A stretch of 32,795 nucleotides of DNA, from the NCBI GenBank assembly GCA_947476475.1, contig CANJQT010000036.1, positions 1-32,795 on the forward strand. The letters are read 5' to 3'. Below are positions 22,344-30,613 of the stretch, piece after piece (positions within the stretch are counted from its first letter, which is position 1; each line of letters starts with the position of its first letter). Below the pieces are notes generated by a model. That model was not told the origin of the DNA, searched no databases, and worked only from the letters and a program-made list of their open reading frames with translations. Source of the DNA: Paracoccaceae bacterium. Its GTDB lineage: Bacteria; Pseudomonadota; Alphaproteobacteria; Rhodobacterales; Rhodobacteraceae. Made by a program: the position numbers and the translations under genes.

Positions 22344-23444
22344 ATGAAACTGAATCGCCGCCAAACATTTGCCGCGCTGGGTGCCACGCTTGCGATGCCC
22401 TATGTGCGCCCATCCTGGGCGCAGTCTACTACCGTGAATGTCTATAACTGGGCCGATTATATCGGTGAAACGACTCTGGAAGACTTCGAGGCGGCAACCG
22501 GCATTGGCGTTACTTACGACACGTTCTCCTCTGACGAAGAGATGCAGGCCAAAATGCTTGCAGGGTCATCCGGCTACGACGTGGCGGTTCATGCGGGTAT
22601 CAGCATGCCATCAGCAATCACGGCGGGCGTCTACCAAAAGCTTGACCGGGCGCGGCTGGCAAACTGGCAAAATCTTGATCCGGCGATCCTCAAACTGGTT
22701 TCGGACTGGGATCCGGGCAATGAATACGGAGTTCCCTACATGTGGGGCTCGGTGGGGTTCACATTCAACGTCGACATGGTGAAGGAACGGATTCCAGACG
22801 CTGATCTGGAAAGCATGGATATCCTGTTCAAGCCTGAAAATGCCGCTAAGTTGGCAGATTGCGGGATTTCGGTGCTGGACAGCCCGCTGGACATCATGCT
22901 GATGGCGCTGACTTACCTGGGCCTCGACGGCAACACGACGAACGTGGCCGACTATGACAAGGTGGTCGAGGCGTTCAAGCCGATCCGTGAACATATCCGC
23001 ACCTTTGACAACACGAACTACCTGAATGCCATTCCGAATGGTGAACTGTGCGTGGTCAACAACTGGTCCGGTGATTACGGCGTTGCCAAGGCGCGCGCGG
23101 CCGAAGCCGGGATTGACCTGAATCTGACCTATGTCGTGCCCAAGACCGGCGCGCCGGCCTGGGCCTCGATGATGGCGATCACATCGGACGCACCCAACCT
23201 CGACAATGCGTACAAGTTCGTTGACTTCATGATGCAGCCAGAGGTTGCGGCGGCCTGCACGAACTTTACCGGTTACGCCAGCGCCAACGTTCGCGCGAGG
23301 GAATTTGTCGATCCGGCGATCCTGGCCGATCCGGCCGTCTATCCTGATGACACGGTCAAGTCGCGCCTCTGGACGCCACAAGCGCAGAATCCGGAACAAG
23401 AACGCGCAATGACCCGTGCCTGGTCCGAAATCAAGGCTGGATAA
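22344..23444 (+). CDS. Periplasmic substrate-binding protein, PotF/PotD-type polyamine/amine ABC transporter
   Basis: The 366-residue exported protein has a signal peptide carrying a twin-arginine-like motif (MKLNRRQTFAALG, cleavage likely after SWAQ). The mature part begins STTVNVYNWADYIGE, the standard opening of PotF/PotD proteins, and goes on with MQAKMLAGSSGYDVAV and VPYMWGSVGFTFN, which match the family's hinge and ligand pocket regions. It would capture an amine-like ligand and deliver it to the permeases that follow. GGGAGAG selects ATG 22344 over ATG 22329. The RR may direct Tat export, unusual for PotF, but a hydrophobic Sec-type segment is also present. Confidence 0.88.
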   Translation: MKLNRRQTFAALGATLAMPYVRPSWAQSTTVNVYNWADYIGETTLEDFEAATGIGVTYDTFSSDEEMQAKMLAGSSGYDVAVHAGISMPSAITAGVYQKLDRARLANWQNLDPAILKLVSDWDPGNEYGVPYMWGSVGFTFNVDMVKERIPDADLESMDILFKPENAAKLADCGISVLDSPLDIMLMALTYLGLDGNTTNVADYDKVVEAFKPIREHIRTFDNTNYLNAIPNGELCVVNNWSGDYGVAKARAAEAGIDLNLTYVVPKTGAPAWASMMAITSDAPNLDNAYKFVDFMMQPEVAAACTNFTGYASANVRAREFVDPAILADPAVYPDDTVKSRLWTPQAQNPEQERAMTRAWSEIKAG

Positions 23445-23473
23445 GATTTAACAAACCTACATAGCGGGGAAAT

Positions 23474-24613
23474 ATGCAGGCCATGACTGAAACGGCTACG
23501 TCGCAGAAAACTGCGGCGTCGTCTGCGCCGTTCATCCGAATTGAAAATGTCTCGAAATCCTTTGGATCCTTCAAGGCGGTCGACTCTGTATCCTTGGCCA
23601 TCAAGAAGGGCGAAATCTTCGCCCTTCTTGGTGGGTCCGGTTGTGGCAAAACCACCTTGCTGCGGATGTTGGCGGGTTTTGAAACCCCGACCACGGGCAA
23701 GATATTCATTGACGGGCAGGATATGACCAACATCCCGGCCTACGAACGCCCGGTGAATATGATGTTTCAAAGCTATGCCTTGTTCCCACACATGAGTGTG
23801 GAAAAGAACATAGCCTATGGGCTAAAGCACGAAAAAATGACGGATGCCCAACGCAAGGACCGGGTGCGCGAGATGCTGGATCTCGTGCAGTTGTCACAGT
23901 TCGGTCACCGCAAGCCCCACCAGATTTCGGGCGGTCAGCGCCAGCGTGTGGCACTCGCGCGTGCCTTGGCGCGCGCCCCGAAGCTTCTGCTTCTGGATGA
24001 ACCCCTTGCCGCGCTTGACAAGAAGCTGCGCGAACACACCCAGTTCGAGCTGATGAACATTCAGCACAAGACGGGCGTGACCTTCGTGGTTGTGACACAC
24101 GATCAGGAAGAGGCGATGATCCTGTCGGATCGGATGGCAGTGATGGATAAAGGCCAGGTCAAGCAAGTCGGCGCGCCCACAGAGGTCTACGAATATCCCA
24201 ACAGCAAATTCGTGGCGGGTTTTATCGGCTCGATCAACTTTGCCGAAGGCAAAGTCGCCGCCGTGAATGGCGATATGGCTGAAATTGACCTGCCGTCGAT
24301 GGGCGGTCGCTTCACCGCCTGCAGCATTCCCGGACTTGAAGCGGGGAAAGACATCACACTTGCGATTCGCCCAGAAAAGATCGCCATTTCCCGTGAAAAC
24401 CCCGGCACGAAGAATGCCGTGCAGGGCGTCGTAAACGACTTGGGCTATTTGGGCAAAGACTCGCTTTACAAGGTGCAGTTGCCCAGCGGCATGATCGTGT
24501 CTGTCAATTTGGTCAACGCCCGCCGCGTCGGCGAGTACGACAGGCTGGCCGTCTGGGAGGACAAGGTCTGGCTCTCGTTCGAACCCGGCTCGCCAATCCT
24601 GCTGACGAACTGA
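23474..24613 (+). CDS. ATPase of a PotG/PotA-type amine ABC transporter
   Basis: The 379-residue ATPase has Walker A GGSGCGKTT, the Q-loop MMFQSYALFPHMSV, the signature ISGGQRQRVALARALARAP, Walker B LLLLDEPLAALDKKLRE, and the switch His in VVTHDQEEAM; a C-terminal TOBE domain follows (about 280-379, with LAIRPEKIAI). All catalytic residues are intact. It powers import through the two permeases encoded next. GGGGA precedes ATG 23474 closely; ATG 23483 is an alternative start. An 11-nt gap separates it from the first permease. Confidence 0.92.
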   Translation: MQAMTETATSQKTAASSAPFIRIENVSKSFGSFKAVDSVSLAIKKGEIFALLGGSGCGKTTLLRMLAGFETPTTGKIFIDGQDMTNIPAYERPVNMMFQSYALFPHMSVEKNIAYGLKHEKMTDAQRKDRVREMLDLVQLSQFGHRKPHQISGGQRQRVALARALARAPKLLLLDEPLAALDKKLREHTQFELMNIQHKTGVTFVVVTHDQEEAMILSDRMAVMDKGQVKQVGAPTEVYEYPNSKFVAGFIGSINFAEGKVAAVNGDMAEIDLPSMGGRFTACSIPGLEAGKDITLAIRPEKIAISRENPGTKNAVQGVVNDLGYLGKDSLYKVQLPSGMIVSVNLVNARRVGEYDRLAVWEDKVWLSFEPGSPILLTN

Positions 24614-24624
24614 TCGGGCCAATC

Positions 24625-25614
24625 ATGACGCAACAGGCACAAATTCCTTTGACAGAGCCCCAAGTTCCTTTGACAGAGCCCCAAGCACAGCGTGACGGAC
24701 CTTTGATGCGCTGGTTCAATATCCGGGGCTGGTCGGACGTAACCATCGCAACACCCTACCTGTGGCTGGTGATCTTTTTCCTGATCCCCTTCCTCATTGT
24801 CGTGGCAATGAGTTTTGCCACCCGAACCACAACCTCGCCGCCGTTTTCCTTCGGCGTGACCGACAACTATCTGGACTTTCGCAATTATGCCCGGCTGTTT
24901 CAGGATGACCTTTACATCCGCGCATTTCTGACCTCGATCAAGAATGCCGCAATGGCAACTTTCGTGTGCCTATTGGTCGGCTATCCGATGGCACTGGGTC
25001 TGACGCGGGTGTCGAAATCAGCCCGCAATATCCTGCTCATGCTGGTTATACTGCCCTTCTGGACATCGTTTCTTCTACGCGTCTACGCATGGATCGGGCT
25101 GATGGGAACCAACAGCTGGTTCAACAAACTGCTTACGTCCGCCTACAACACTTTGGTGCCGCAGGCATGGGAATTGAATTCAATCCACTTGATGAACACG
25201 AACTTCGCCGTTGTTCTTGTGACGGTCTATTCCTACCTGCCCTTCATGATCCTGCCGCTCTATGCGAACTTGGAAAAACTGGACATGACCCTGAACGAAG
25301 CGGCGATGGACCTTGGTTCACGCCCCTTCCGTGTCTTTCTGGATGTGACGCTTCCGCTTTCAGTACCGGGGATCATTGCCGGTGGCCTTTTGGTGTTCAT
25401 CCCGGCGTGTGGCGAGCTGGTAATTCCCGGGCTGGTTGGCAACCCTTCGAACCCCATGATCGGCCGGGTGATATCTGACGAGTTTGCGTCTGCGCGCGAC
25501 TGGCCGATGGCATCCGCCGTCGCGGTGGCGCTATTGATCCTGATGGTCGGGCCAATGATGCTTTACACATACTACGACGCGAAAGCGCAGGAAAAGAAGG
25601 CGATGGAGCCATGA
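24625..25614 (+). CDS. Permease 1 of the PotH/PotB-type amine ABC transporter
   Basis: The 329-residue inner-membrane protein has about six membrane segments, starting with TPYLWLVIFFLIPFLIVVAM, and the cytoplasmic EAA loop that docks the ATPase (LNEAAMDLGSRPFRVFLDVT). The N-terminal cytoplasmic tail is unusual: it contains two direct copies of PLTEPQ encoded by a perfect 21-bp tandem repeat (24644-24685), likely a recent in-frame duplication. It pairs with the second permease, whose start overlaps its stop. Confidence 0.9.
   Translation: MTQQAQIPLTEPQVPLTEPQAQRDGPLMRWFNIRGWSDVTIATPYLWLVIFFLIPFLIVVAMSFATRTTTSPPFSFGVTDNYLDFRNYARLFQDDLYIRAFLTSIKNAAMATFVCLLVGYPMALGLTRVSKSARNILLMLVILPFWTSFLLRVYAWIGLMGTNSWFNKLLTSAYNTLVPQAWELNSIHLMNTNFAVVLVTVYSYLPFMILPLYANLEKLDMTLNEAAMDLGSRPFRVFLDVTLPLSVPGIIAGGLLVFIPACGELVIPGLVGNPSNPMIGRVISDEFASARDWPMASAVAVALLILMVGPMMLYTYYDAKAQEKKAMEP
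24644..24685 (+). repeat. Perfect 21-bp tandem duplication in the permease N-terminus
   Basis: Two identical 21-bp copies (24644-24664 and 24665-24685, each beginning TTCCTTTGACAGAGC) lie in frame, duplicating seven residues. They fall in a non-membrane tail, so the change is probably neutral. Perfect identity points to a recent event or to slippage. Confidence 0.95.
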
Positions 25615-26462
25615 AGCAACGACCGACATTCCTGATCACGGCACTCTGCTTCGGGTTTGCATTTCTGTATGTGCCGATCCTGTCGATGATTGCCTTTTCC
25701 TTCAATAATTCGCGGCTGGCGACTGTATGGGGCGGCTTTTCGACGAAGTGGTATGGAAAGTTGCTGTCCAACGACAAGATCATCGATGCGGCGATCTTGT
25801 CGTTGAAGATCGCTTTGGTCAGCGCGACGGTCGCAACAATCCTCGGCACAATGGCGGGTATCACACTGGCCCGTTTCCGCCGGTTCCGGGGCCGCACGGT
25901 TCTGTCGGGGCTGGTTACCGCGCCGCTTATCATGCCAGAGGTTATCACTGGCATCTCTATGCTTATCTTCTTTATTTTGATCGCAACGATGATCGAAAAG
26001 CTGACAGGCCTGCGGACCCAGCGCGGCTTCACCACGGTAACGCTGGCTCATATCACCTTTTCGCTGACCTTCGTGACCACAATCATCCAGTCCCGTCTGC
26101 TAAGCGCTGATATCTCTGTCGAAGAGGCCGCGCTGGATCTGGGTTCCAGACCCTGGCAGGTCATGAAGGACATCACCTTGCCAATCATTTCGCCCGCAAT
26201 CCTGTCGGGTTGGCTGTTGGCATTCACCATATCCCTTGACGATGTTGTGATAACCAATTTTACCACCGGACCGGGCGCAACAACCTTGCCTATCCTGATC
26301 TGGTCAAAGGTCAAGCTGGGTGTCACACCCGACATCAACGCCCTTGCGACCATCACCGTTTCGATAGTCACCATTGGCGTTATCTTCGCGGGCATCGCGA
26401 TGAACCGGGCCGAGAGGCGCCGCGATCTGGATGCGCAAATGGCCTTCCGATCCAATCAATGA
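25611..26462 (+). CDS. Permease 2 of the PotI/PotC-type amine ABC transporter
   Basis: The 283-residue inner-membrane protein has about six membrane segments (LITALCFGFAFLYVPILSMI at the start) and the EAA loop VEEAALDLGSRPWQVMKDIT, followed by the PotC-type stretch FTISLDDVVITNF. It completes the canonical binding protein-ATPase-permease-permease order of potFGHI. Its ATG overlaps the stop of permease 1 (ATGA), and its stop lies 8 nt before the GTG of the cupin gene. Confidence 0.92.
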   Translation: MKQRPTFLITALCFGFAFLYVPILSMIAFSFNNSRLATVWGGFSTKWYGKLLSNDKIIDAAILSLKIALVSATVATILGTMAGITLARFRRFRGRTVLSGLVTAPLIMPEVITGISMLIFFILIATMIEKLTGLRTQRGFTTVTLAHITFSLTFVTTIIQSRLLSADISVEEAALDLGSRPWQVMKDITLPIISPAILSGWLLAFTISLDDVVITNFTTGPGATTLPILIWSKVKLGVTPDINALATITVSIVTIGVIFAGIAMNRAERRRDLDAQMAFRSNQ

Positions 26463-26469
26463 GGGAATC

Positions 26470-27369
26470 GTGATTAGTGCCGCGACGCCTGAAGACCAGC
26501 GCGCTTTGGCCCAGTTGACTACACCCTGCGGGCAGGATGGGTCAGGGCGGTTGCGCTATTCGGCGGCCATGCATTTCAACCGCAAAGGCATGTTGTCAGA
26601 TGCCGCGCTGGAAGCCTATCGCATGTGTTCGCCCTATGACGCCGAGGATCCGGCAGGGCTCTTGCGGTCAAACGGGTTGGAGCGGGAAATACCCAAGGTG
26701 TCGGATCTGCCCGGCGACATGGCCATCCGACTGCTTGTTGAAGAGGTGGAACGCTATTTTGCGGGGATGAATACTCCCGGTATCGCAGAGGTCCGTGCCG
26801 GCCTGTCGCGCTGGCAAAGTGCACCGGTGACACCGGCGCGTTCCCCCGCCAATGCAGTGATCGAGAAGTGGCTGCCGTTTGCGTTGGACCAACTGGGCAA
26901 GACCCACCCTGCGCTGGCCCGCGCGATCAGTCTGGCTAATCCCCATCTGCACTGGCTGACCTTCGATGGCTATCCGGTGGAAGAAGTCGGCGCGGAATTT
27001 GCCACGGGCCATGCCTACGCCTCGATTTTCGGCGAAGAAGCTGGCGCCAATATCCCCGCCGTGGACTGGGACATGGGTCTTTTCCTGATCCCGCCGGATG
27101 TGCTGTATCGCGATCACAAACATCAGGCGCCCGAACTTTACGCCCCGCTGACCGGTCCGCACGGCTGGCGCTTCGGGGCTGACAGGCCTTTGACCATCCT
27201 GCCTGCACACAAGCCCGTCTGGAACGACGCTTTCGTTCCACACCTGACCAAAGTGGGGCCGGTGCCCTTCTTGTGCCTCTATTGCTGGACCAAGGACGTG
27301 CATGCCGGGGCAGAAATCGTGCCAGCCAGCGACTGGGACGCGTTGGAGAACCTGCGGCTGAAGGCCTGA
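26470..27369 (+). CDS. Cupin-fold protein of the dimethylsulfoniopropionate lyase (DddQ-like) family
   Basis: The 299-residue protein has a C-terminal region (about 190-290) that looks like the DMSP-lyase cupin. Likely metal ligands are H216 and H218 and E222, with Y224 (motif HKHQAPELYAPLTG), and a second-motif H258, with H247 as a less certain alternative (PAHKPVWNDAFVPHLTK), before PFLCLYCWT. The preceding part (LHWLTFDGYPVEE, AYASIFGEEAG) also fits that family. DddQ enzymes release dimethyl sulfide from DMSP by beta-elimination. Known members are usually about 200 residues, so the extra 100 residues at the N-terminus are notable. The likely start is GTG 26470 with GAGGG just upstream; an ATG at 26431 would overlap the permease. 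Substrate may be DMSP or another onium compound. Confidence 0.62.
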   Translation: MISAATPEDQRALAQLTTPCGQDGSGRLRYSAAMHFNRKGMLSDAALEAYRMCSPYDAEDPAGLLRSNGLEREIPKVSDLPGDMAIRLLVEEVERYFAGMNTPGIAEVRAGLSRWQSAPVTPARSPANAVIEKWLPFALDQLGKTHPALARAISLANPHLHWLTFDGYPVEEVGAEFATGHAYASIFGEEAGANIPAVDWDMGLFLIPPDVLYRDHKHQAPELYAPLTGPHGWRFGADRPLTILPAHKPVWNDAFVPHLTKVGPVPFLCLYCWTKDVHAGAEIVPASDWDALENLRLKA

Positions 27370-27688
27370 GGCTGGTCGCTTATCTGATTCTGACCCACGC
27401 CCACGCCCGCCCCATTCCTTCAGATCTTGGTGGGACCAAGTGGCCCGAGGTTGGCCGATTTTGGCCGTTCGATTTGTGCAAACCTCTCTGCGCCGGCACC
27501 TTGCAACACAAGCGTTGTTGATGCGCACTGACGACATCTGGGCGACTGCGCGGTTAACCGCATCGTTCCTGGTCCAGAATGCCTTTGGCCGCCTCACGCA
27601 TCATATTGGCGACACACAGATGGTTTCCCGGCATACTTTGCGGGAATGACGTTTACCAAAGCGCCGCACAGGCCGAACAGGAGGACCG
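27370..27688. other. Gap between the cupin gene and the methyltransferase gene
   Basis: About 319 bases lie here. One 69-codon open frame (27440-27649) lacks a ribosome site and does not look like a protein gene. A CAACA/TGTTG inverted pair (27504-27508, 27516-27520) is the only structure noted. There is no terminator hairpin, so I cannot tell whether the methyltransferase is read from the operon or from its own promoter here. Confidence 0.4.
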
Positions 27689-28474
27689 ATGGATCACGAC
27701 GGAGGCGATCTTTACCACAACCGCATGATCTGCATGCTGGAGGCCGTCTGGGGCGAAGGGTTCCTGTCGCCGGGTGGCCCCGACGAGGTGGCGCGCGTGG
27801 TTGAAGGCGCGGATCTTTCAGGGAAGTCCATCCTTGATATTGGTTGCGGGGCGGGCGGCATCGACATTGCCCTGTGCCGGAACCACGGGGCGGGCTATGT
27901 CTGCGGCATCGACGTCGAGGATCCGGTCCTGGACCACGCCCGCGCTTTGGTTGCCAAGGTCGGCCTGACTTCGCAGATCGGCTGCCTCAAGGTGGTGCCC
28001 GGCCCACTCCCCTTTCCGCCGGCGACATTCGACGTGGTCTTTTCAAAAGACTCCATCGTCCACATTCCTGACAAGCATGCGCTGATGCTTGAAGTGTTCC
28101 GGGTGCTAAAGCCCGGCGGTTGGTTCATCGCCTCCGACTGGTTGATCGGCCACGACGGCCAGCCTTCACAGGAAATGGCCGACTATATCGCAGCAGAGGG
28201 GCTGGATTTTGGTATGGCATCGCCCGCGCGCTATCGCGCTGCAATGCAGGCCGCCGGATTTGCAGATATTTCGCTGAGAAGCCGCAACGAATGGTATCGT
28301 CAGGCTGCAAGAAGCGAGTTGGAGCGACTGAAAGGCGCAACCGGCGCCGAGGCGGCAAAGCTGGTCGGTCAGGATTTCGTAGATCAGAACATTGCGATCT
28401 GGTCCCGAATGATTCCCGTGCTGGACAAGGGCGAGCATTGCCCAACCCACCTTCGGGGCCGCAAGCCTTCGTGA
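27689..28474 (+). CDS. SAM-dependent methyltransferase, phosphoethanolamine N-methyltransferase-like
   Basis: The 261-residue class-I methyltransferase has motif I at about 48-58 (ILDIGCGAGGID), the acidic motif II region (VCGIDVEDPVL) and a post-motif block FSKDSIVHIPDKHALMLEVF followed by LKPGGWFIASDW. The S-[KR]-D-[ST]-I-x-H-I-x-D-K sequence and the later EMADYIAAEGLDF are strongly reminiscent of plant/nematode phosphoethanolamine methyltransferases, though bacterial members also methylate other amines. A strong AGGAGG lies just before ATG 27689. The gene ends convergent to flgI, about 28 nt away. It may belong to the catabolic cluster or be an independent lipid/amine methylation gene. Confidence 0.75.
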   Translation: MDHDGGDLYHNRMICMLEAVWGEGFLSPGGPDEVARVVEGADLSGKSILDIGCGAGGIDIALCRNHGAGYVCGIDVEDPVLDHARALVAKVGLTSQIGCLKVVPGPLPFPPATFDVVFSKDSIVHIPDKHALMLEVFRVLKPGGWFIASDWLIGHDGQPSQEMADYIAAEGLDFGMASPARYRAAMQAAGFADISLRSRNEWYRQAARSELERLKGATGAEAAKLVGQDFVDQNIAIWSRMIPVLDKGEHCPTHLRGRKPS

Positions 28475-28501
28475 TCAGGCCCTGCGCCCCCGCAGACCGG
28501 C

Positions 28502-29599
28502 TTAGTTCACCAGGAATTCGGCATGCAGAGCGCCCGCAGCATTGATGCTTTTCAATATGTCGATCATGTCGCGCGGCGATACTCCCAGCGCATTCAACCC
28601 TGCCACTACTTCGGAAAGCGACGCGCCATCAGTGATCTCTGCCATGCCTATCCCCGGTTCTTCGGTGATCGACACGCTTGTACGAGGAACAACCACTGTG
28701 TCACCCTGTGCAAAGGGATTGGGTTGCACGGCCAGGGGCGTTTCTTCAACCCTCAGGGTCAGGTTCCCCTGACTGACAGCCACGCGACTGATGCGCACAT
28801 CCTGACCCATCACAATTGTGCCAGACCGCTGATCAACTACCACGCGGGCGCGCTGTTCGGGTTCCACGATGATGTTCTCAACCCGTGACAGAACATGGGC
28901 AGGTGAGTTCATGCCCGTGGCCCCGATCGACAGGGTGACGGTCCCTGGATCAGACATTTGCGAAACACCGCTGCCAAACTCCTTGTTTATTGCCGACTCG
29001 ATCCGCGCCGCCGTTGTGAAATCCGGGGTGCGCAGCGCAAGGCGCACAGTGGTCAGCCCGGCAAAGTCGAAGGCAATCTCGCGTTCAACCCTGCCGCCCG
29101 ACGGGATTGACCCTGCCGTGGGAACGCCCTGTGTCACGCTGGCGGCCTCCCCCTCTGACGAAGCGCCGCCCGCAATGATCGTGCCCTGCGCCACAGCATA
29201 GATCTGTCCATCGGCCGCATTCAGCGGCGTCATGACCAGTGTGCCACCCAAAAGGCTTTTGGCATCACCAATCGCAGAAACCGTCACATCAATCTGGCTG
29301 CCGGCCCGCGCAAAGGGTGGCAAAGTGGCCGTAACAAAAACTGCCGCAACATTCTTGGGTCTGAAGGTTTCACCGGTGACGTTCACCCCCAGCCGTTCCA
29401 GAAAATTCGACATGATCTCCTCTGTGAAGGGGGCATTTCGCAACCCGTCACCGGTGCCATTCAGGCCAACGACCAGTCCATAGCCAACCAGATCATTGCC
29501 GCGCACACCGTCGAATTCTACCAGATCCTTGATCCGCACCGGGGCGGCGGCGACCATCGCCGCGGCAAGACATGCGCACAGGGCCAATAAAAATCTCAT
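28502..29599 (-). CDS. flgI: Flagellar P-ring protein FlgI
   Basis: The 365-residue periplasmic protein has a Sec signal peptide (MRFLLALCACLAAAMVAAA) and the FlgI hallmarks: VRIKDLVEFDGVRGNDLVGY, GLVVGLNGTGDGLRNAPFT, an internal VVVDQRSGTIVMGQDVRIS and the C-terminal LNALGVSPRDMIDILKSINA. Length and ends match the family, so it is full-length. It forms the ring around the rod in the peptidoglycan layer. Its start overlaps the flgL stop by 4 nt, so it is the last gene of the visible flagellar operon. Confidence 0.97.
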   Translation of the reverse strand: MRFLLALCACLAAAMVAAAPVRIKDLVEFDGVRGNDLVGYGLVVGLNGTGDGLRNAPFTEEIMSNFLERLGVNVTGETFRPKNVAAVFVTATLPPFARAGSQIDVTVSAIGDAKSLLGGTLVMTPLNAADGQIYAVAQGTIIAGGASSEGEAASVTQGVPTAGSIPSGGRVEREIAFDFAGLTTVRLALRTPDFTTAARIESAINKEFGSGVSQMSDPGTVTLSIGATGMNSPAHVLSRVENIIVEPEQRARVVVDQRSGTIVMGQDVRISRVAVSQGNLTLRVEETPLAVQPNPFAQGDTVVVPRTSVSITEEPGIGMAEITDGASLSEVVAGLNALGVSPRDMIDILKSINAAGALHAEFLVN

Positions 29600-30612
29600 C
29601 TCAGAAAGTCCGCCAGGGAAAGGTGCGACAGGCGCGCCGTGACTGCATAGAGTGTTTCAAGTTGGGTGCGGGTGGCTTCCAGCTTGTTCGCCGTCTCGAA
29701 CGGATCAGCCGCAACGATGGCATTGCGCGCGATTTCCAACGCCGAACTTTCGGCCTGATTTCGGGCCGCCACGTCGTGAATTTGCGCCTCTACCGACCCA
29801 AGATTGGCGCGCAGCACTGCCAGATCGGAACTGCGGGCCAACAGCGTCTGACCCGACGATTGCATCAGAACCGTTTGGCCGGTCAAATCGCCGATAAGAA
29901 CCCCCTCGGCAACCAGACCCGCCAAGGCCAGCCCCTTCAGCGTATCGCGGAGTGTCACATCATTGGCGGTCAGGGACAGATGGGCCTGCCCAGTGTCACC
30001 AATCTGAAAGGGTGCAAGAGCCGTCGCAGAGCCGTCATAGATAAGGTCAAGATATCCGCCACCGCCCGCCGGTGCGGCAAACCAATTGTCCACGGCGGTC
30101 ATCACGCCGCTGGCGGTCACTTGCCCGGTGGCCGCCAACTTCAGGCCATCCAGCAACTCTTGTGCTCCCAGGACTGGCTTTTGGTCCGTTGCAGAACCCG
30201 AGAGGGCGTAGCGATCGCCCACCCGGACATTCAGCGCCGCCACTACAGAGAACAGTTTTTGGCGGGCATCAAAGGCTGCTGTGGCAACATGCGTCGCCCC
30301 GCCGGTGGTTCCGGCAGAAATCAGACTGGGGGCCAGATCAGAGCTGACGGTCTGCACTGTCTCCAGCGCCTTTTGCAGCGCATCGGTCAGACCAGCCGCC
30401 TCGGAGGTTGCGGCATGGAAAGCGGCCAGTGTCGTCAGGCTGTGCTCAATGCCGGCCAGCGCACGAAAATCGCCGCCAACTGCCCGCGCCACATCAGCCT
30501 TCCGGCCTGAAGCCATCTCGCCTGTCAACTGCGTCAGGCGCAGTTTAAGATCAGTATTCTGGCGCTGAAGCAGCTGGGCCTGTGCGCGGTCGCCCACATT
30601 GTTCAGATTCAT
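29596..30612 (-). CDS. flgL: Flagellar hook-filament junction protein FlgL
   Basis: The 338-residue protein has flagellin-like coiled ends: an N-terminal heptad-rich region (RQNTDLKLRLTQLTGEMASG) and a C-terminal helix pair (DPFETANKLEATRTQLETLY) with a variable middle. This matches FlgL, the second junction protein between hook and filament. The start is 1 nt from the flgK stop and the stop overlaps flgI. The final residues (SLADFLR) are the usual FlgL end. Confidence 0.92.
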   Translation of the reverse strand: MNLNNVGDRAQAQLLQRQNTDLKLRLTQLTGEMASGRKADVARAVGGDFRALAGIEHSLTTLAAFHAATSEAAGLTDALQKALETVQTVSSDLAPSLISAGTTGGATHVATAAFDARQKLFSVVAALNVRVGDRYALSGSATDQKPVLGAQELLDGLKLAATGQVTASGVMTAVDNWFAAPAGGGGYLDLIYDGSATALAPFQIGDTGQAHLSLTANDVTLRDTLKGLALAGLVAEGVLIGDLTGQTVLMQSSGQTLLARSSDLAVLRANLGSVEAQIHDVAARNQAESSALEIARNAIVAADPFETANKLEATRTQLETLYAVTARLSHLSLADFLR

Positions 30613-30613
30613 C

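Noticed and set aside
27440-27649. 69-codon frame in the gap before the methyltransferase gene
   Set aside because: No ribosome site, no family pattern, and it ends about 40 nt before a gene that has its own strong AGGAGG.
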